NCBI RefSeq assembly: GCF_051713825.1
Contig: NZ_JBIOQR010000001.1
Location: forward strand, 558,001 to 622,000
From: Enterococcus_K sp051713825
GTDB taxonomy: Bacteria; Bacillota; Bacilli; Lactobacillales; Enterococcaceae
Direction: 5' to 3'
DNA: 64,000 nt
The stretch's first letter is position 1, and every line of letters starts with the position of its first letter. The notes beneath the pieces were generated by a model. That model searched no databases. It saw only the letters and a list, made by a program, of their open reading frames with translations, and had not been told where the DNA came from. Position numbers and translations under genes: made by a program. This document shows positions 26,750-35,780 of this stretch, in pieces.

Positions 26750-28249
26750 GTGAAGGCGAAAATACTGACAAATAAAGGAGATTTATTTAGTAGCATTGAT
26801 AACCGGATTTATGGATCATTTATCGAACATATGGGGAGGGCGGTATATGGAGGAATCTATGAACCAAATAATCATATGTCAGATAGTTATGGTTTTAGAG
26901 AAGATGTCAAAGAGTTAGTGAAGGCGTTACAAGTACCAATCATTCGATACCCTGGTGGTAATTTTCTGTCAGGATATAACTGGGAAGATGGTATCGGTCC
27001 TGTTGAAGAGAGACCTACTAGACTTGATTTAGCTTGGCAGACAATCGAGACAAATGAAGTTGGTCTGCATGAATTTTTGAACTGGTCTAATCAAGTTCAA
27101 TCAGAAGTGATGATGGGCGTTAATCTAGGGACTAGAGGAATTGATGCGGCTAGAAACCTAGTGGAATATTGTAACTTTTCTAATGGCACATACTATAGTG
27201 ATTTGCGAAGAGCGCATGGAAAAAAGACGCCGTTTGGAATAAAAACATGGTGTTTAGGAAACGAAATGGATGGTCCTTGGCAAATTGGTGCAAAAACTGC
27301 AGAAGAATATGGAAGATTAGCTTGTGAAGCAGCAAAAGTTATGAAGCTGGTTGATGAATCTATTGAACTAGTAGTTTGTGGCAGCTCCATTAGCACGATG
27401 CCTACTTTTGGTTCATGGGAGCAAACGGTGCTAGAACACACGTATGAGCATGTAGATTACTTATCTTTGCATATGTATTATGGGAATTCTGACAATGAGA
27501 TTGAAAATTATTTGGCGAAATCTTTAGATATGGACCGATTCATTAAAGGAGTAGTGGCTATTTGTGATTCTATTCAAGCAAAAAAAAGAAGTACAAAACA
27601 AATAAATCTCTCTTTTGATGAATGGAACATATGGTATCACACATTAGAATCTGATAATAAGATTAAAAAATGGCAGAAGGCTAGGCCGTTGTTAGAAGAT
27701 GTTTACAATTTTGAAGATGCACTAGTCATTGGTTGCTTACTGATTACTCTACTTAAAAATAGTAATCGTGTAAAAATAGCTTGTCTGGCACAGCTAGTGA
27801 ACGTAATTGCACCAATCGTGACCGAAGATGGAGGAGATTGTTGGAAGCAAACAACCTATTATCCATTCCAGCAAGTTTCAGCATATGGGAGAGGTCATGT
27901 ACTTGTTTCAAAAACAGAATCTCAAACCTATCACACAAAAGAGTTTAAGGGTGTTCCTTATCTCGAAAATGTTCTCGTCGATAATTGTGAACGAAAAGAG
28001 TTAATTATTTTTGCTGTGAACCGCTCAGTAGACGAAGCTATTGATTTGGCACTAGATTTAGACGGATATACACTCACAGATGTAAAAGAATTTAGTTCAT
28101 TATATGGCTTTGATCTTAAGCAAACAAATACAGGTAAACAAGGAGATGTAAGGCCAAGAGATGGAGGGGCTGTCGATTTATTTGAAGAAAAAGCATTCGC
28201 TAAATTACAACCGCTTTCTTGGAATATGATTCGTATCGGATACAACTGA
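26750..28249 (+). CDS. abfA: Alpha-L-arabinofuranosidase, GH51
   Basis: 499 residues, cytoplasmic. It would release L-arabinose from short arabino-oligosaccharides after import. The acid/base is Glu172 in WCLGNEMDGPWQ and the nucleophile Glu291 in SFDEWNIWY, both in classic GH51 context; RYPGGNFLSGYNW is another family mark. The C-terminal beta domain is complete, so the length is normal. The GTG start has AGGAGG 7-8 nt upstream. It is the first gene of an operon with a binding protein and two permeases. Confidence 0.93.
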   Translation: MKAKILTNKGDLFSSIDNRIYGSFIEHMGRAVYGGIYEPNNHMSDSYGFREDVKELVKALQVPIIRYPGGNFLSGYNWEDGIGPVEERPTRLDLAWQTIETNEVGLHEFLNWSNQVQSEVMMGVNLGTRGIDAARNLVEYCNFSNGTYYSDLRRAHGKKTPFGIKTWCLGNEMDGPWQIGAKTAEEYGRLACEAAKVMKLVDESIELVVCGSSISTMPTFGSWEQTVLEHTYEHVDYLSLHMYYGNSDNEIENYLAKSLDMDRFIKGVVAICDSIQAKKRSTKQINLSFDEWNIWYHTLESDNKIKKWQKARPLLEDVYNFEDALVIGCLLITLLKNSNRVKIACLAQLVNVIAPIVTEDGGDCWKQTTYYPFQQVSAYGRGHVLVSKTESQTYHTKEFKGVPYLENVLVDNCERKELIIFAVNRSVDEAIDLALDLDGYTLTDVKEFSSLYGFDLKQTNTGKQGDVRPRDGGAVDLFEEKAFAKLQPLSWNMIRIGYN

Positions 28250-28295
28250 ACAAACTGTTCAGTACAAATACAAAAGAAAAGAGGAAATTAGACAT

Positions 28296-29561
28296 ATGTT
28301 TAAAAAAATTATTTTGAGTAGTCTCATCACTTTTTCGAGTGTATTGTTATTGGCTGGATGTGGAGCAAGCGGAAAAGATGAAAGTTCTGACAGCGCATCT
28401 TCTAACGATAAAGTAAAAATTCGTTTTTCAGCTTGGGATAAATTTCCCGATAATATCGTTGAAGAATTTAACAAAGAATATCCTAATATCGAAATAGAGC
28501 TCGTTCAAATTCCGGATTCTGATTACTCACAAAAAATAAATCAAATGTTGGTTGGGGGAACTGCACCAGATGTAATCCTCTCATTTGAAACAGATTTACC
28601 TAAGTTTGCAGAAACTGGATCGGTTATATCGTTAGACGATTATTTGAAAGAAACAAAAAAAATCGATGTAGATGATTTTATCCCAGCTGTTAGTAAGCTA
28701 AGTGAGCAAACTGGTGGAAACTACGGATTACCTTGGGCGTATGCATCAGAAATTTTATTCTACAATAAAGACATGTTTGATGTTGCAGGAGTAGACTATC
28801 CAACAAAAGACTGGACTTGGGATGATTTTGAAAAAGCTGCTGAAAAGCTCACGATTAAAGATGGGAAAACAACAACTCAATGGGGAGCAGATGCACTCAC
28901 ATTTCGAGGGGTATGGTGGTCACTTGCCGGCCAAGGTGGAGATGAAGTGGTCAAAGATGGAAAGCTTGTGTTAGGTAGTGGGTTGAAAGATGCTTTGGCT
29001 TATCAAGATAAGTTAACCAATTCGCTAAAAGTAAGTCCAGAGCCTTCAGCAGGAGATTCAGTTGCCGATTTATTTGCTTCAGGGCAAGCAGCCATGACAC
29101 GCACAGGCAGCTGGATGACAGGACAATATAAAGACGTTGATTTCAAATGGGACATCGAAACATTACCTAAGGGAGAACGTGCGTACAATTCACTTCATAC
29201 AGGGTTTTACACGATTAATTCTAAGAGTGAACATAAAGATGAAGCTTGGAAATTTATTGAGTTCATGATGAGTGAAAAAGGGCAGACATTAAATTCTAAG
29301 TGGGGGAACAATCCTTCAGCATTAAAAACGATAGCTGAACAGGGCGCGTATAAAAACTCTGGGAAAAATGGTCCATCCAACTGGGAAGCGATTGAACGTG
29401 CCGGTCAAGAAGGTGAATTTGGCTATGTATTAGTAAATGCATCTACTACAACAAATCTAGTCAATCAATTTGATGCGTATATATTAGGGACAACGCCATT
29501 AGACGATATTTTTGATAAATATATTCCAAATGCAAATCAAGAAATAGAAGACAACCAATAA
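28296..29561 (+). CDS. Sugar ABC transporter substrate-binding lipoprotein
   Basis: 421 residues of the family 1 extracellular solute-binding type. The lipobox LAGC puts the lipidated Cys at about residue 22, followed by a Ser-rich linker. Typical segments include KVKIRFSAWDKFPDN, GGTAPDVILSFETDLPKFAETG, NYGLPWAYASEILFYNKDMFD and WKFIEFMMSEKGQ. It lies 46 bp after abfA, so it probably binds arabinose-containing oligosaccharides. A 348-bp hairpin-rich spacer separates it from its permeases, which may lower their expression relative to the binding protein. Confidence 0.9.
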   Translation: MFKKIILSSLITFSSVLLLAGCGASGKDESSDSASSNDKVKIRFSAWDKFPDNIVEEFNKEYPNIEIELVQIPDSDYSQKINQMLVGGTAPDVILSFETDLPKFAETGSVISLDDYLKETKKIDVDDFIPAVSKLSEQTGGNYGLPWAYASEILFYNKDMFDVAGVDYPTKDWTWDDFEKAAEKLTIKDGKTTTQWGADALTFRGVWWSLAGQGGDEVVKDGKLVLGSGLKDALAYQDKLTNSLKVSPEPSAGDSVADLFASGQAAMTRTGSWMTGQYKDVDFKWDIETLPKGERAYNSLHTGFYTINSKSEHKDEAWKFIEFMMSEKGQTLNSKWGNNPSALKTIAEQGAYKNSGKNGPSNWEAIERAGQEGEFGYVLVNASTTTNLVNQFDAYILGTTPLDDIFDKYIPNANQEIEDNQ

Positions 29562-29909
29562 AGCATTCAATAGCGTTGGCCAGTTAAAACTGTGGGACAG
29601 CCACAAGAGTGTGGGACATAACTTTTTGGTTATTGGTCCCAACTACTTTGTCAGTCCCACTTTTGTAAGGCTATCTAGTTGCCAGTTCTACTTATCCAGG
29701 CTTATTAGTAGAATGATAAGCCCAGTGCAATAGTGGTGAAATGCTTCGTTTCACTTCCTTTAATAGCACTAGCAGGGATGATAGGCGCGAGGCGATTAGG
29801 TGAACTGGACCAATTCACTACTTCTATAAAAGACTAAGCATAGACATCAATAAATAAGTTATTTGTTTTGTAAATAAAGGAGCTATTATGCAGATAAAGA
29901 GGGGATTTT
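29562..29909. repeat. Hairpin-rich spacer between binding-protein and permease genes
   Basis: No gene. It holds several stem-loops: TGTGGGACAGCC/GTGGGACATAAC with TGGTCCCAAC and CAGTCCCAC (29591-29662); GGCTTATTAGTAGAATGATAAGCC (29699-29722); and GTGAAATG-CTTC-GTTTCAC (near 29740). This resembles the other dispersed intergenic repeats of the window and may have inserted into the operon or act in transcript processing. Confidence 0.5.
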
Positions 29910-30800
29910 ATGAAAAATAGGCAAGGATTAAAAGATACAGTAACTGCTTATGGTTTTCTATCACCATGGATCATAGGCTTTATTTTGTTTACAGGTGGTC
30001 CAATTTTGTTATCTTTTTTACTTAGCATGACCAAGTGGAACTTGTTAGGGGATCCAAAATTTGTAGGATTACAAAACTATCAGCAATTATTTTCAGGCAA
30101 CTCAGATTTTTTTAACACGCTTAAAATCACATTTTTATTTACGTTATTAAATGTGATTGTTACGGTAAGTGCTTCTTTGTTTTTAGCAGTTCTTTTAAAC
30201 TTCAAAGTAAAACTAATTGGGATTTTTCAATTTTTTTATTTTGTACCGGCTGTTATGCCGTCAGTTGTTATGACCAGTTGTTTTATCCTTATGTTTAACA
30301 ATCAATTAGGTATTGTTAACTATTTTCTTTCTAAATTTGGAATTGATGGACCTAATTGGTTGGGGAATCCTCAACTTGTTTGGGTAGTTGTTGGAATTGC
30401 AAGTATATTTACTTTTTCTACGGGTCAGATGATGTTGATCTTTAACTCGAGTTTAAAAGAAGTCCCAGTTGAACTATATGAGGCGGCTCATCTTGATGGC
30501 GCAAATGCTTGGCAGAGATTCAAGAATGTTACCCTTCCTTCAATTTCACCAATACTATTATTTAATACAGTTGTCGCTACTGTGAACTCATTTAATGGGG
30601 CCTTCACTTTATTGTATCCGCTAACCGGTGGAGGGCCTGGAAATGCAACAAAGGTTCTAAGTTTATTAATCTATGATAAGGCCTTTAAGCAGTTTGATAT
30701 GGGAACAGCTTCGACGCTTGCTTTCATTATGTTTATCATTGTCGCAGTAGTCTCACTTATTCAATTTAAACTGTCAGATAGTAAGGTGAATTATGGATAG
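29910..30800 (+). CDS. Sugar ABC transporter permease, MalF/UgpA type
   Basis: 296 residues with six membrane helices. The EAA loop YEAAHLDGANAWQRFKNVTLPSISP contacts the ATPase. AGAGGGG precedes the ATG. It pairs with the next gene as the heterodimeric pore for the binding protein upstream. No ATPase gene is present, so a shared MsmK-type ATPase from elsewhere is presumably used, as in many Firmicutes. Confidence 0.9.
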   Translation: MKNRQGLKDTVTAYGFLSPWIIGFILFTGGPILLSFLLSMTKWNLLGDPKFVGLQNYQQLFSGNSDFFNTLKITFLFTLLNVIVTVSASLFLAVLLNFKVKLIGIFQFFYFVPAVMPSVVMTSCFILMFNNQLGIVNYFLSKFGIDGPNWLGNPQLVWVVVGIASIFTFSTGQMMLIFNSSLKEVPVELYEAAHLDGANAWQRFKNVTLPSISPILLFNTVVATVNSFNGAFTLLYPLTGGGPGNATKVLSLLIYDKAFKQFDMGTASTLAFIMFIIVAVVSLIQFKLSDSKVNYG

Positions 30801-30815
30801 AAGGGAGAATTATTT

Positions 30816-31664
30816 ATGAAGAATAATTACGATTCAAAAGGAATGAAAATTATTCAGTATCTTATATTAGTATTTTTTGCTGTTCTTATGTTTTTTCCAA
30901 TCTTTTGGATATTCTCTAATTCGTTGAAAACGTTGAATGGAATTAGTCAATTTCCGCCTGAAATATTTCCATCTAATCCGCAATGGCAGAATTATCTTGA
31001 AGTTCTCCAAAAAAGTGATGCTCTTAATTACTTGAAAAATAGTGTGATTTTAGTCATTGGAAATACTGCAGGGACACTGATTTCTAGTTCGATTGTTGCC
31101 TACCCACTAGCACGAATGGAATTTAAAGGTCGAGGAATAATTTTCGGGTTTATCTTAGCAACGATGATGGTTCCAACAGTAACTCTAGTAATCCCTCAAT
31201 TTTTACTTTTTAGATCTTTTGGCTGGTTAGATAGCTTCTTACCGATGATTGTCCCAAGTTTTTTTGCCTTTCCATATAATGTGTTTTTATTTCGACAATT
31301 TTTTATGACTATACCTAGAAGTATTGATGAATCTGCAATGTTAGATGGTTGTAGTAAAATTCAGGTGTTCACTAAAGTGATTGCCCCCTTAGCGAAACCA
31401 ATTTTTATTACAGTAGGCGTTTTATCTGCAATATTCTGGTGGAATGAGCTTTTCCAACCACTTATTTTTATTGATTCAGAGAACTTAAAGCCACTGACAT
31501 TGGGGGCTTTGACAGCATTTAAGTTAGAAGGTGGGCAAAATCAAACGGCATGGAATCTACAAATGGCATTTGCCATGATTATGGCGATTCCTCCAATGAT
31601 CCTTTATATGTTTGCATCTAGGCATTTAGTTGCTGGAATTAAGACATCTGGAATGAAGGATTAA
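30816..31664 (+). CDS. Sugar ABC transporter permease, MalG type
   Basis: 282 residues with six membrane helices and EAA loop DESAMLDGCSKIQVFTKVIAPLAKP. It begins 15 bp after the first permease gene with AGAAGGGAG as ribosome-binding site. It is the last gene of the arabinose-type operon; a repeat containing a terminator-like hairpin follows. Confidence 0.9.
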   Translation: MKNNYDSKGMKIIQYLILVFFAVLMFFPIFWIFSNSLKTLNGISQFPPEIFPSNPQWQNYLEVLQKSDALNYLKNSVILVIGNTAGTLISSSIVAYPLARMEFKGRGIIFGFILATMMVPTVTLVIPQFLLFRSFGWLDSFLPMIVPSFFAFPYNVFLFRQFFMTIPRSIDESAMLDGCSKIQVFTKVIAPLAKPIFITVGVLSAIFWWNELFQPLIFIDSENLKPLTLGALTAFKLEGGQNQTAWNLQMAFAMIMAIPPMILYMFASRHLVAGIKTSGMKD

Positions 31665-31685
31665 TAATATAGGAGTAAATTTGAA

Positions 31686-31793
31686 GAGGTTGGGAACAGA
31701 AAGGACGTTATCTTATTGCTGTAAAACTCAACGAAGCATGAGTTGATGTTGCACAGTCTTGGAGTTAAACACTTTCGTCCCAACCTTTTTTTA
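31686..31793 (+). terminator. Terminator-like hairpin within dispersed repeat (copy 3)
   Basis: AGGTTGGGAACAGAAAG pairs with CTTTCGTCCCAACCT, the arms lying about 75 nt apart, and T7 follows. The interior holds AGTTGATGTTGCACAGT, which also occurs at 6641. Confidence 0.65.
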
Positions 31794-31859
31794 ATCCCTA
31801 TGACTTTATTCTTATCAACAATTCACGTATGATAATAGTACAAAGCGAGGTGTGCGTTC

Positions 31860-32495
31860 ATGCGTGTAGTTATTTTTGGTGGCAGCGGATTTGTTGGTCA
31901 AGCGATTATCCATGCACTTCAAAATAAATGGATGGATAACCCCAACACAATAGATGCCATTGTGAGTATTTCAAGGCGAGGAAAACCGCAAGGAACAAAC
32001 TTATCTGATAAAGGAGTCACTTGGGTCTCAGCGGATGTCTTTCAAGTGGACACTTGGGCTCAGTATGTGAAGCGTGAGGATATTGTAATTGATGCAATTG
32101 GAATCTTCTATCAAAAGGTGAATCAAGGAATCACGTATAAAAAAATGCACTATGAAGTCGCCATCAACTTAGCTACGGTTTGTAAACAAAATGGAGCTAG
32201 ACAATTTGTTTATCTTTCAGCTGCCCATGGGATTCCTGTTTTTAAGGAGTATCTATATTGGAAAAGGCAAGCAGAGGTCAGCATTCAGCAGATGATAGAG
32301 AATGTTCTAATCTTTAGACCGAGTTTACTTTATAATCGACGCCACCAGTATTGGCTCGCTAAAGGGATTATTCTGGTAAAAAAAGTACCTATGTTTCGCT
32401 TCTTTTTTAAAAAGATGCAGCCGAAGCGAGTGGATGAATTTGCTAGTGAGTTAGTAAAACGAATTGACCACTCCTACATGCAAACGGACAGTTAA
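31860..32495 (+). CDS. NAD(P)-binding atypical SDR / NmrA-like protein
   Basis: 211 residues. The N-terminal Rossmann motif is VIFGGSGFVGQAI; further marks are IDAIGIF and VYLSAAHG, with YLYWKRQAE in the position of the SDR Tyr-Lys pair. Related proteins bind NAD(P)H and are often predicted reductases, epimerases or redox sensors. No substrate can be inferred. It is a single-gene unit with its own terminator. Confidence 0.75.
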   Translation: MRVVIFGGSGFVGQAIIHALQNKWMDNPNTIDAIVSISRRGKPQGTNLSDKGVTWVSADVFQVDTWAQYVKREDIVIDAIGIFYQKVNQGITYKKMHYEVAINLATVCKQNGARQFVYLSAAHGIPVFKEYLYWKRQAEVSIQQMIENVLIFRPSLLYNRRHQYWLAKGIILVKKVPMFRFFFKKMQPKRVDEFASELVKRIDHSYMQTDS

Positions 32496-32541
32496 AAATA
32501 ATAGAGTAACTGGGCTATGATTTGTATGCTTTATATTTATC

Positions 32542-32583
32542 TGACTCAACCTCCTCCATTTGAGAGAGAGTTGGGTCATTTTT
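32542..32583 (+). terminator. Probable terminator
   Basis: TGACTCAACCTC pairs imperfectly with GAGTTGGGTCA, followed by T5. Confidence 0.55.
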
Positions 32584-32625
32584 GATTTCTGTACGATGAA
32601 TATGTTTGTTATCTAAAAAACAGCC

Positions 32626-32653
32626 TTGACCAATAAAACACATGGGTTATAAT
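32626..32653 (+). promoter_or_regulatory. SigmaA-type promoter
   Basis: TTGACC, a 16-bp spacer and TATAAT, about 40 bp before the membrane-protein gene. Confidence 0.65.
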
Positions 32654-32692
32654 ACTTAATAGAGTTTTTTGTAAGCACGGTTACAATTTGTC

Positions 32693-33460
32693 GTGAAAAA
32701 TGAGAAATGGTTTGGTGGTTTTTTGATAGAGAATAGATATATGAAGCGAATAGGTATTTTCTTATTTCCCTCTATACAGGTCTTTTTTTCTATTTGGGTT
32801 GGCTTGAAGTTACAACAACTTGGAAAATTGAGTCTGTTAGGGAATGTATTTTTAGTGGCGTGTTACTTGTTTTTACAATTTTTCTTTTTTGAAACTCTTC
32901 AAAGGCTTGTAGATAAAGGGAAGAGACTGCCTCTTGCACTATATGCAATCAAACTGATTTTAGTCTTTCCTCTATGGTTTTTTATGGGGAATTATCGAAT
33001 AATGACCTATTTTTTTCTCTTTCTATTGATTGAGCTGTATCAGTTTTTATTATTCATTCCAAAATTAAATTTGGAAACAGATTGGCTACATATTGTCATG
33101 GAGAGTTTTTTTGTAGGTGGATTGTTTCCATTATTAGTCGCTTTGAAGATGCCTTTTACCATCGATAGTGCATACTTATGGAAATTTATTCCAGCCTGTG
33201 TATTTATCTACTTGGTTAAAGGGATTTCCCAAGATGTCTCTATTCGTCTGGAAAAAAACAACGAAAGAGGTCTATCTTTAATAGGTGCTACGCTAGGGTT
33301 AATGATGCTACAAGTAGTGAATAAAGGGTTGATTCAGGGAGTAGTGCTTTTCCTTGTTATTGGCTGTGGGTTTGTTTTCTATAAACGATATCAATATACA
33401 GATTATAAACAATTAATCATTAGCAGTTTACTTTTTTTGGGTACATTTTTGTTATATTAA
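32693..33460 (+). CDS. Integral membrane protein of unknown function
   Basis: 255 residues, almost entirely hydrophobic, with about eight predicted membrane helices and no recognised motif. The GTG start lacks a clear ribosome-binding site. An in-frame ATG at 32741 (MKRIGIFLF) begins just before the first helix and may be the true start. It lies 14 bp upstream of the serine hydrolase gene and probably shares its promoter, so the two may work together at the membrane. Confidence 0.65.
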   Translation: MKNEKWFGGFLIENRYMKRIGIFLFPSIQVFFSIWVGLKLQQLGKLSLLGNVFLVACYLFLQFFFFETLQRLVDKGKRLPLALYAIKLILVFPLWFFMGNYRIMTYFFLFLLIELYQFLLFIPKLNLETDWLHIVMESFFVGGLFPLLVALKMPFTIDSAYLWKFIPACVFIYLVKGISQDVSIRLEKNNERGLSLIGATLGLMMLQVVNKGLIQGVVLFLVIGCGFVFYKRYQYTDYKQLIISSLLFLGTFLLY

Positions 33461-33474
33461 GATAGGGAGTAATC

Positions 33475-34413
33475 ATGAATACAAAGAACAAACAACTGAA
33501 CATTATTATTTGTATAAGTGTAATAGTGGCGCTTCTGTTTGCTCTAGTTGGGCTAAATAGGTTTGGGAAAGATGTCCAGGCCAAAGAGCAGAAAGCACAA
33601 CAGCTTCAACACGAGAAAGCACAACAAGCTCTGCAAGAACGAAATAATCAGAAGATGGAAGCATTTTATCAACAGATTCAGACACTAATTGATCAAAAAA
33701 AATCATTAAAAAGTGAAGCAATCGGAATTAGTTTTTATGATGTGACAACTAGTCGTGAGCTTTCGCTAAATGGTGACACGGAATTTAAAGCAGCAAGTAC
33801 CTCGAAAGTCGCTTTGGCGCTACTAATTGCGGATAAAATTCAAGAAGGGGAACTTTCTTTAGATACGCAACTTTATTATACTGCCGACGACTATGAAGAT
33901 GGGACAGGTTATATTATCAATCATGAAATCGAAAAAAGTTATTCAGTTGAACTGTTAATGAATTATATGCTCGTCTATTCAGATAATATTGCGACAAACA
34001 TGCTGTATAGAGAGGTTGGTGATCGAGAAGAGGCGCGTAAACAGTTTCGTGACAATTATCTACCTGACTTAAATGTTAATGGTAACCAGTTAACGGCCAA
34101 CCAAGCGCGGGATTTGTTGCTCCATCTTCATGAAAATTATGAGGCTAATCCGGTCTACATAAAGATTATGGAATGGTTAAAACAAACAGATTTCCCAATT
34201 CGACTAGCAACAAACCAAACAAGTGATTTCTTGGCTCACAAAATCGGTTCTGTTGATAATGGCGTCCATGATATTGGTTTCTTCGACACAGAGCATCCAT
34301 ATATACTGACCGTTTATTCAAAGGGATTACCGAATGCTGAAGCAGAACTTTCGAGTCTTTCAGATCAAATTTATCAATTAATGACGCAATCTTATCCTGA
34401 CTTGGAGAAATAA
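33475..34413 (+). CDS. Membrane-anchored class A beta-lactamase-fold serine hydrolase
   Basis: 312 residues: a short cytoplasmic start, one membrane helix (about 8-28), a Gln/Glu/Lys-rich coiled coil (about 35-75), then an extracellular catalytic domain. Active-site elements are Ser108-x-x-Lys111 (AASTSK), Ser169-Asp170-Asn171 (VYSDNIA) and Lys256-Ile-Gly258 (HKIG). All three penicillin-recognising motifs are thus present, with KIG in place of KTG. It could be a beta-lactamase, a DD-peptidase or another wall-related hydrolase; resistance cannot be inferred. It is probably co-transcribed with the membrane protein upstream. Confidence 0.8.
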   Translation: MNTKNKQLNIIICISVIVALLFALVGLNRFGKDVQAKEQKAQQLQHEKAQQALQERNNQKMEAFYQQIQTLIDQKKSLKSEAIGISFYDVTTSRELSLNGDTEFKAASTSKVALALLIADKIQEGELSLDTQLYYTADDYEDGTGYIINHEIEKSYSVELLMNYMLVYSDNIATNMLYREVGDREEARKQFRDNYLPDLNVNGNQLTANQARDLLLHLHENYEANPVYIKIMEWLKQTDFPIRLATNQTSDFLAHKIGSVDNGVHDIGFFDTEHPYILTVYSKGLPNAEAELSSLSDQIYQLMTQSYPDLEK

Positions 34414-34421
34414 TTTATTAT

Positions 34422-34480
34422 CCGTTTCCCTGTGCGAGGTCATTTTCTAATGACTTTGCTTAAGGAAACGGTCTTTTTTC
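34422..34480 (+). terminator. Rho-independent terminator
   Basis: CCGTTTCC pairs with GGAAACGG, inner GTCATT with AATGAC, followed by T6. Confidence 0.8.
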
Positions 34481-34604
34481 AGTTCAGCGATTGTGGTAAA
34501 ATGGGTTCTGATAGTCGGACTTTTTTTTGAAAGGAATTGTATCAGAAGAATGATGACCAATCGTTTGCTTTTTTCCAAAAAAGAATAAGCAATGGGAGGA
34601 TACA

Positions 34605-35102
34605 ATGAATAATAATGATATTTTAATCCGTTTACGTTATGCGCTGGATTTGAAAAATCAAGAAATGATCCAGATTTTTGAATTAGGTGGTATGAAAATT
34701 GATCAAACAAGATTGGCTGAGCTATTAACCAAACAGCCGGCTGATGATGATCTGCCTAGAGATACAGTCTGTGATGCGAAGACATTAGAAACATTTTTAA
34801 ATGGGTTTATCACGTTTAAACGCGGCAAACAAAAAGTTAAACCAGGAACGACTCCACCGAATCCGTTTCAAATAACGAATCAGGCTAGCGTCAATAATGT
34901 TCTTTTGAAAAAAGTTCGGATTGCCTTATCGATGACCAGCGACGATATTTTGGATGTCTTACGTTTGGCAGAGGTTTATGCTTCACCAAGTGAAATTAGC
35001 GCCATTTTGCGTAAAGAAGGACACCGAAACTATGTAGCGTGCGGAGACCGTTATGCTAGAAACTTCTTAAAAGGATTAACTATTCGTTATCGAGAAGACT
35101 AA
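34605..35102 (+). CDS. DUF1456 (YehS-like) protein
   Basis: 165 residues made of two related halves of about 65-70 residues. Each opens with a similar helix pair: NNDILIRLRYALDLKNQEMIQIFELGG and NNVLLKKVRIALSMTSDDILDVLRLAE, followed by a short loop and a helix ending near FLNGF or FLKGL. This tandem layout is that of the DUF1456 family; the function is unknown and no enzyme motif is visible. GGGAGG precedes the ATG. Confidence 0.85.
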   Translation: MNNNDILIRLRYALDLKNQEMIQIFELGGMKIDQTRLAELLTKQPADDDLPRDTVCDAKTLETFLNGFITFKRGKQKVKPGTTPPNPFQITNQASVNNVLLKKVRIALSMTSDDILDVLRLAEVYASPSEISAILRKEGHRNYVACGDRYARNFLKGLTIRYRED

Positions 35103-35275
35103 TTAAGAGACCTGACTGTGTGGGCGACTGCATGTGTAGGTCTCTTTTGACTTTATAAATAGGCTCTGTGAGGGCCAATATTGTTTAGAGACCATCTTTT
35201 TGCAAGATTCACCTAGCTTCCATGACAAGCTATGATAAAATAATAAGTAATCTCACTGAGAAAGGTGGAAATTTC

Positions 35276-35680
35276 ATGGAATCATTTGTAGATCATGATT
35301 TATATATAACAATTACAGGAACACATCATTATTTTGGCATAAAACCATTTCAAATAGGGAACTTTTTATCGCTTGTTAAGGAGCCAGACAATTCGTTTGA
35401 CGAAGAAGCAATTGCCGTTACGGCGCCTGTGATTGGCAAGGTCGGTTATGTTGCCAATAGTCCGCATACAATAGCAAGAGGCTGTTTAAGCGCAGGAAGA
35501 ATTTATGACTTGTTGCCAACGGAGTGTGTTGTTATCCCGCGTTTTATTACGCAAACAAAAATTATTGCGCGCGTCTACCCAGATAAAAAACTAATCACGC
35601 ATACAGAGATTACAATTACCGACTCAAAAGAGTTTAAAGAAATGACTGATTTCTATCGTAGGCTCGCTGAAGAAGAGTAG
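35276..35680 (+). CDS. Stand-alone HIRAN-domain protein
   Basis: 134 residues. Most of it is one HIRAN-like domain: ITGTHHYFGIKPFQIGNFLSLVKEPDNSFDEEAIAV followed by VIGKVGYVANS. HIRAN domains bind DNA ends or stalled-fork structures in helicases such as HLTF/Rad5; stand-alone bacterial versions have no settled function. I chose the ATG with AAAGGTGG 7 nt upstream; an in-frame ATG at 35222 has no ribosome-binding site. Confidence 0.7.
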   Translation: MESFVDHDLYITITGTHHYFGIKPFQIGNFLSLVKEPDNSFDEEAIAVTAPVIGKVGYVANSPHTIARGCLSAGRIYDLLPTECVVIPRFITQTKIIARVYPDKKLITHTEITITDSKEFKEMTDFYRRLAEEE

Positions 35681-35713
35681 GGAAATCTTTAAATGTCAGA
35701 AGCAATAAAAAAT

Positions 35714-35742
35714 TTGAGCGTAAATGAAGTCAGTAAAATAAT
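35714..35742 (+). promoter_or_regulatory. Possible promoter of the two-component genes
   Basis: TTGAGC, a 17-bp spacer and AATAAT, followed by AAAAGGAGGAG before the response-regulator ATG. Confidence 0.45.
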
Positions 35743-35780
35743 TCATTAACAGTCATTTACTATGAAAAGGAGGAGCTTTC

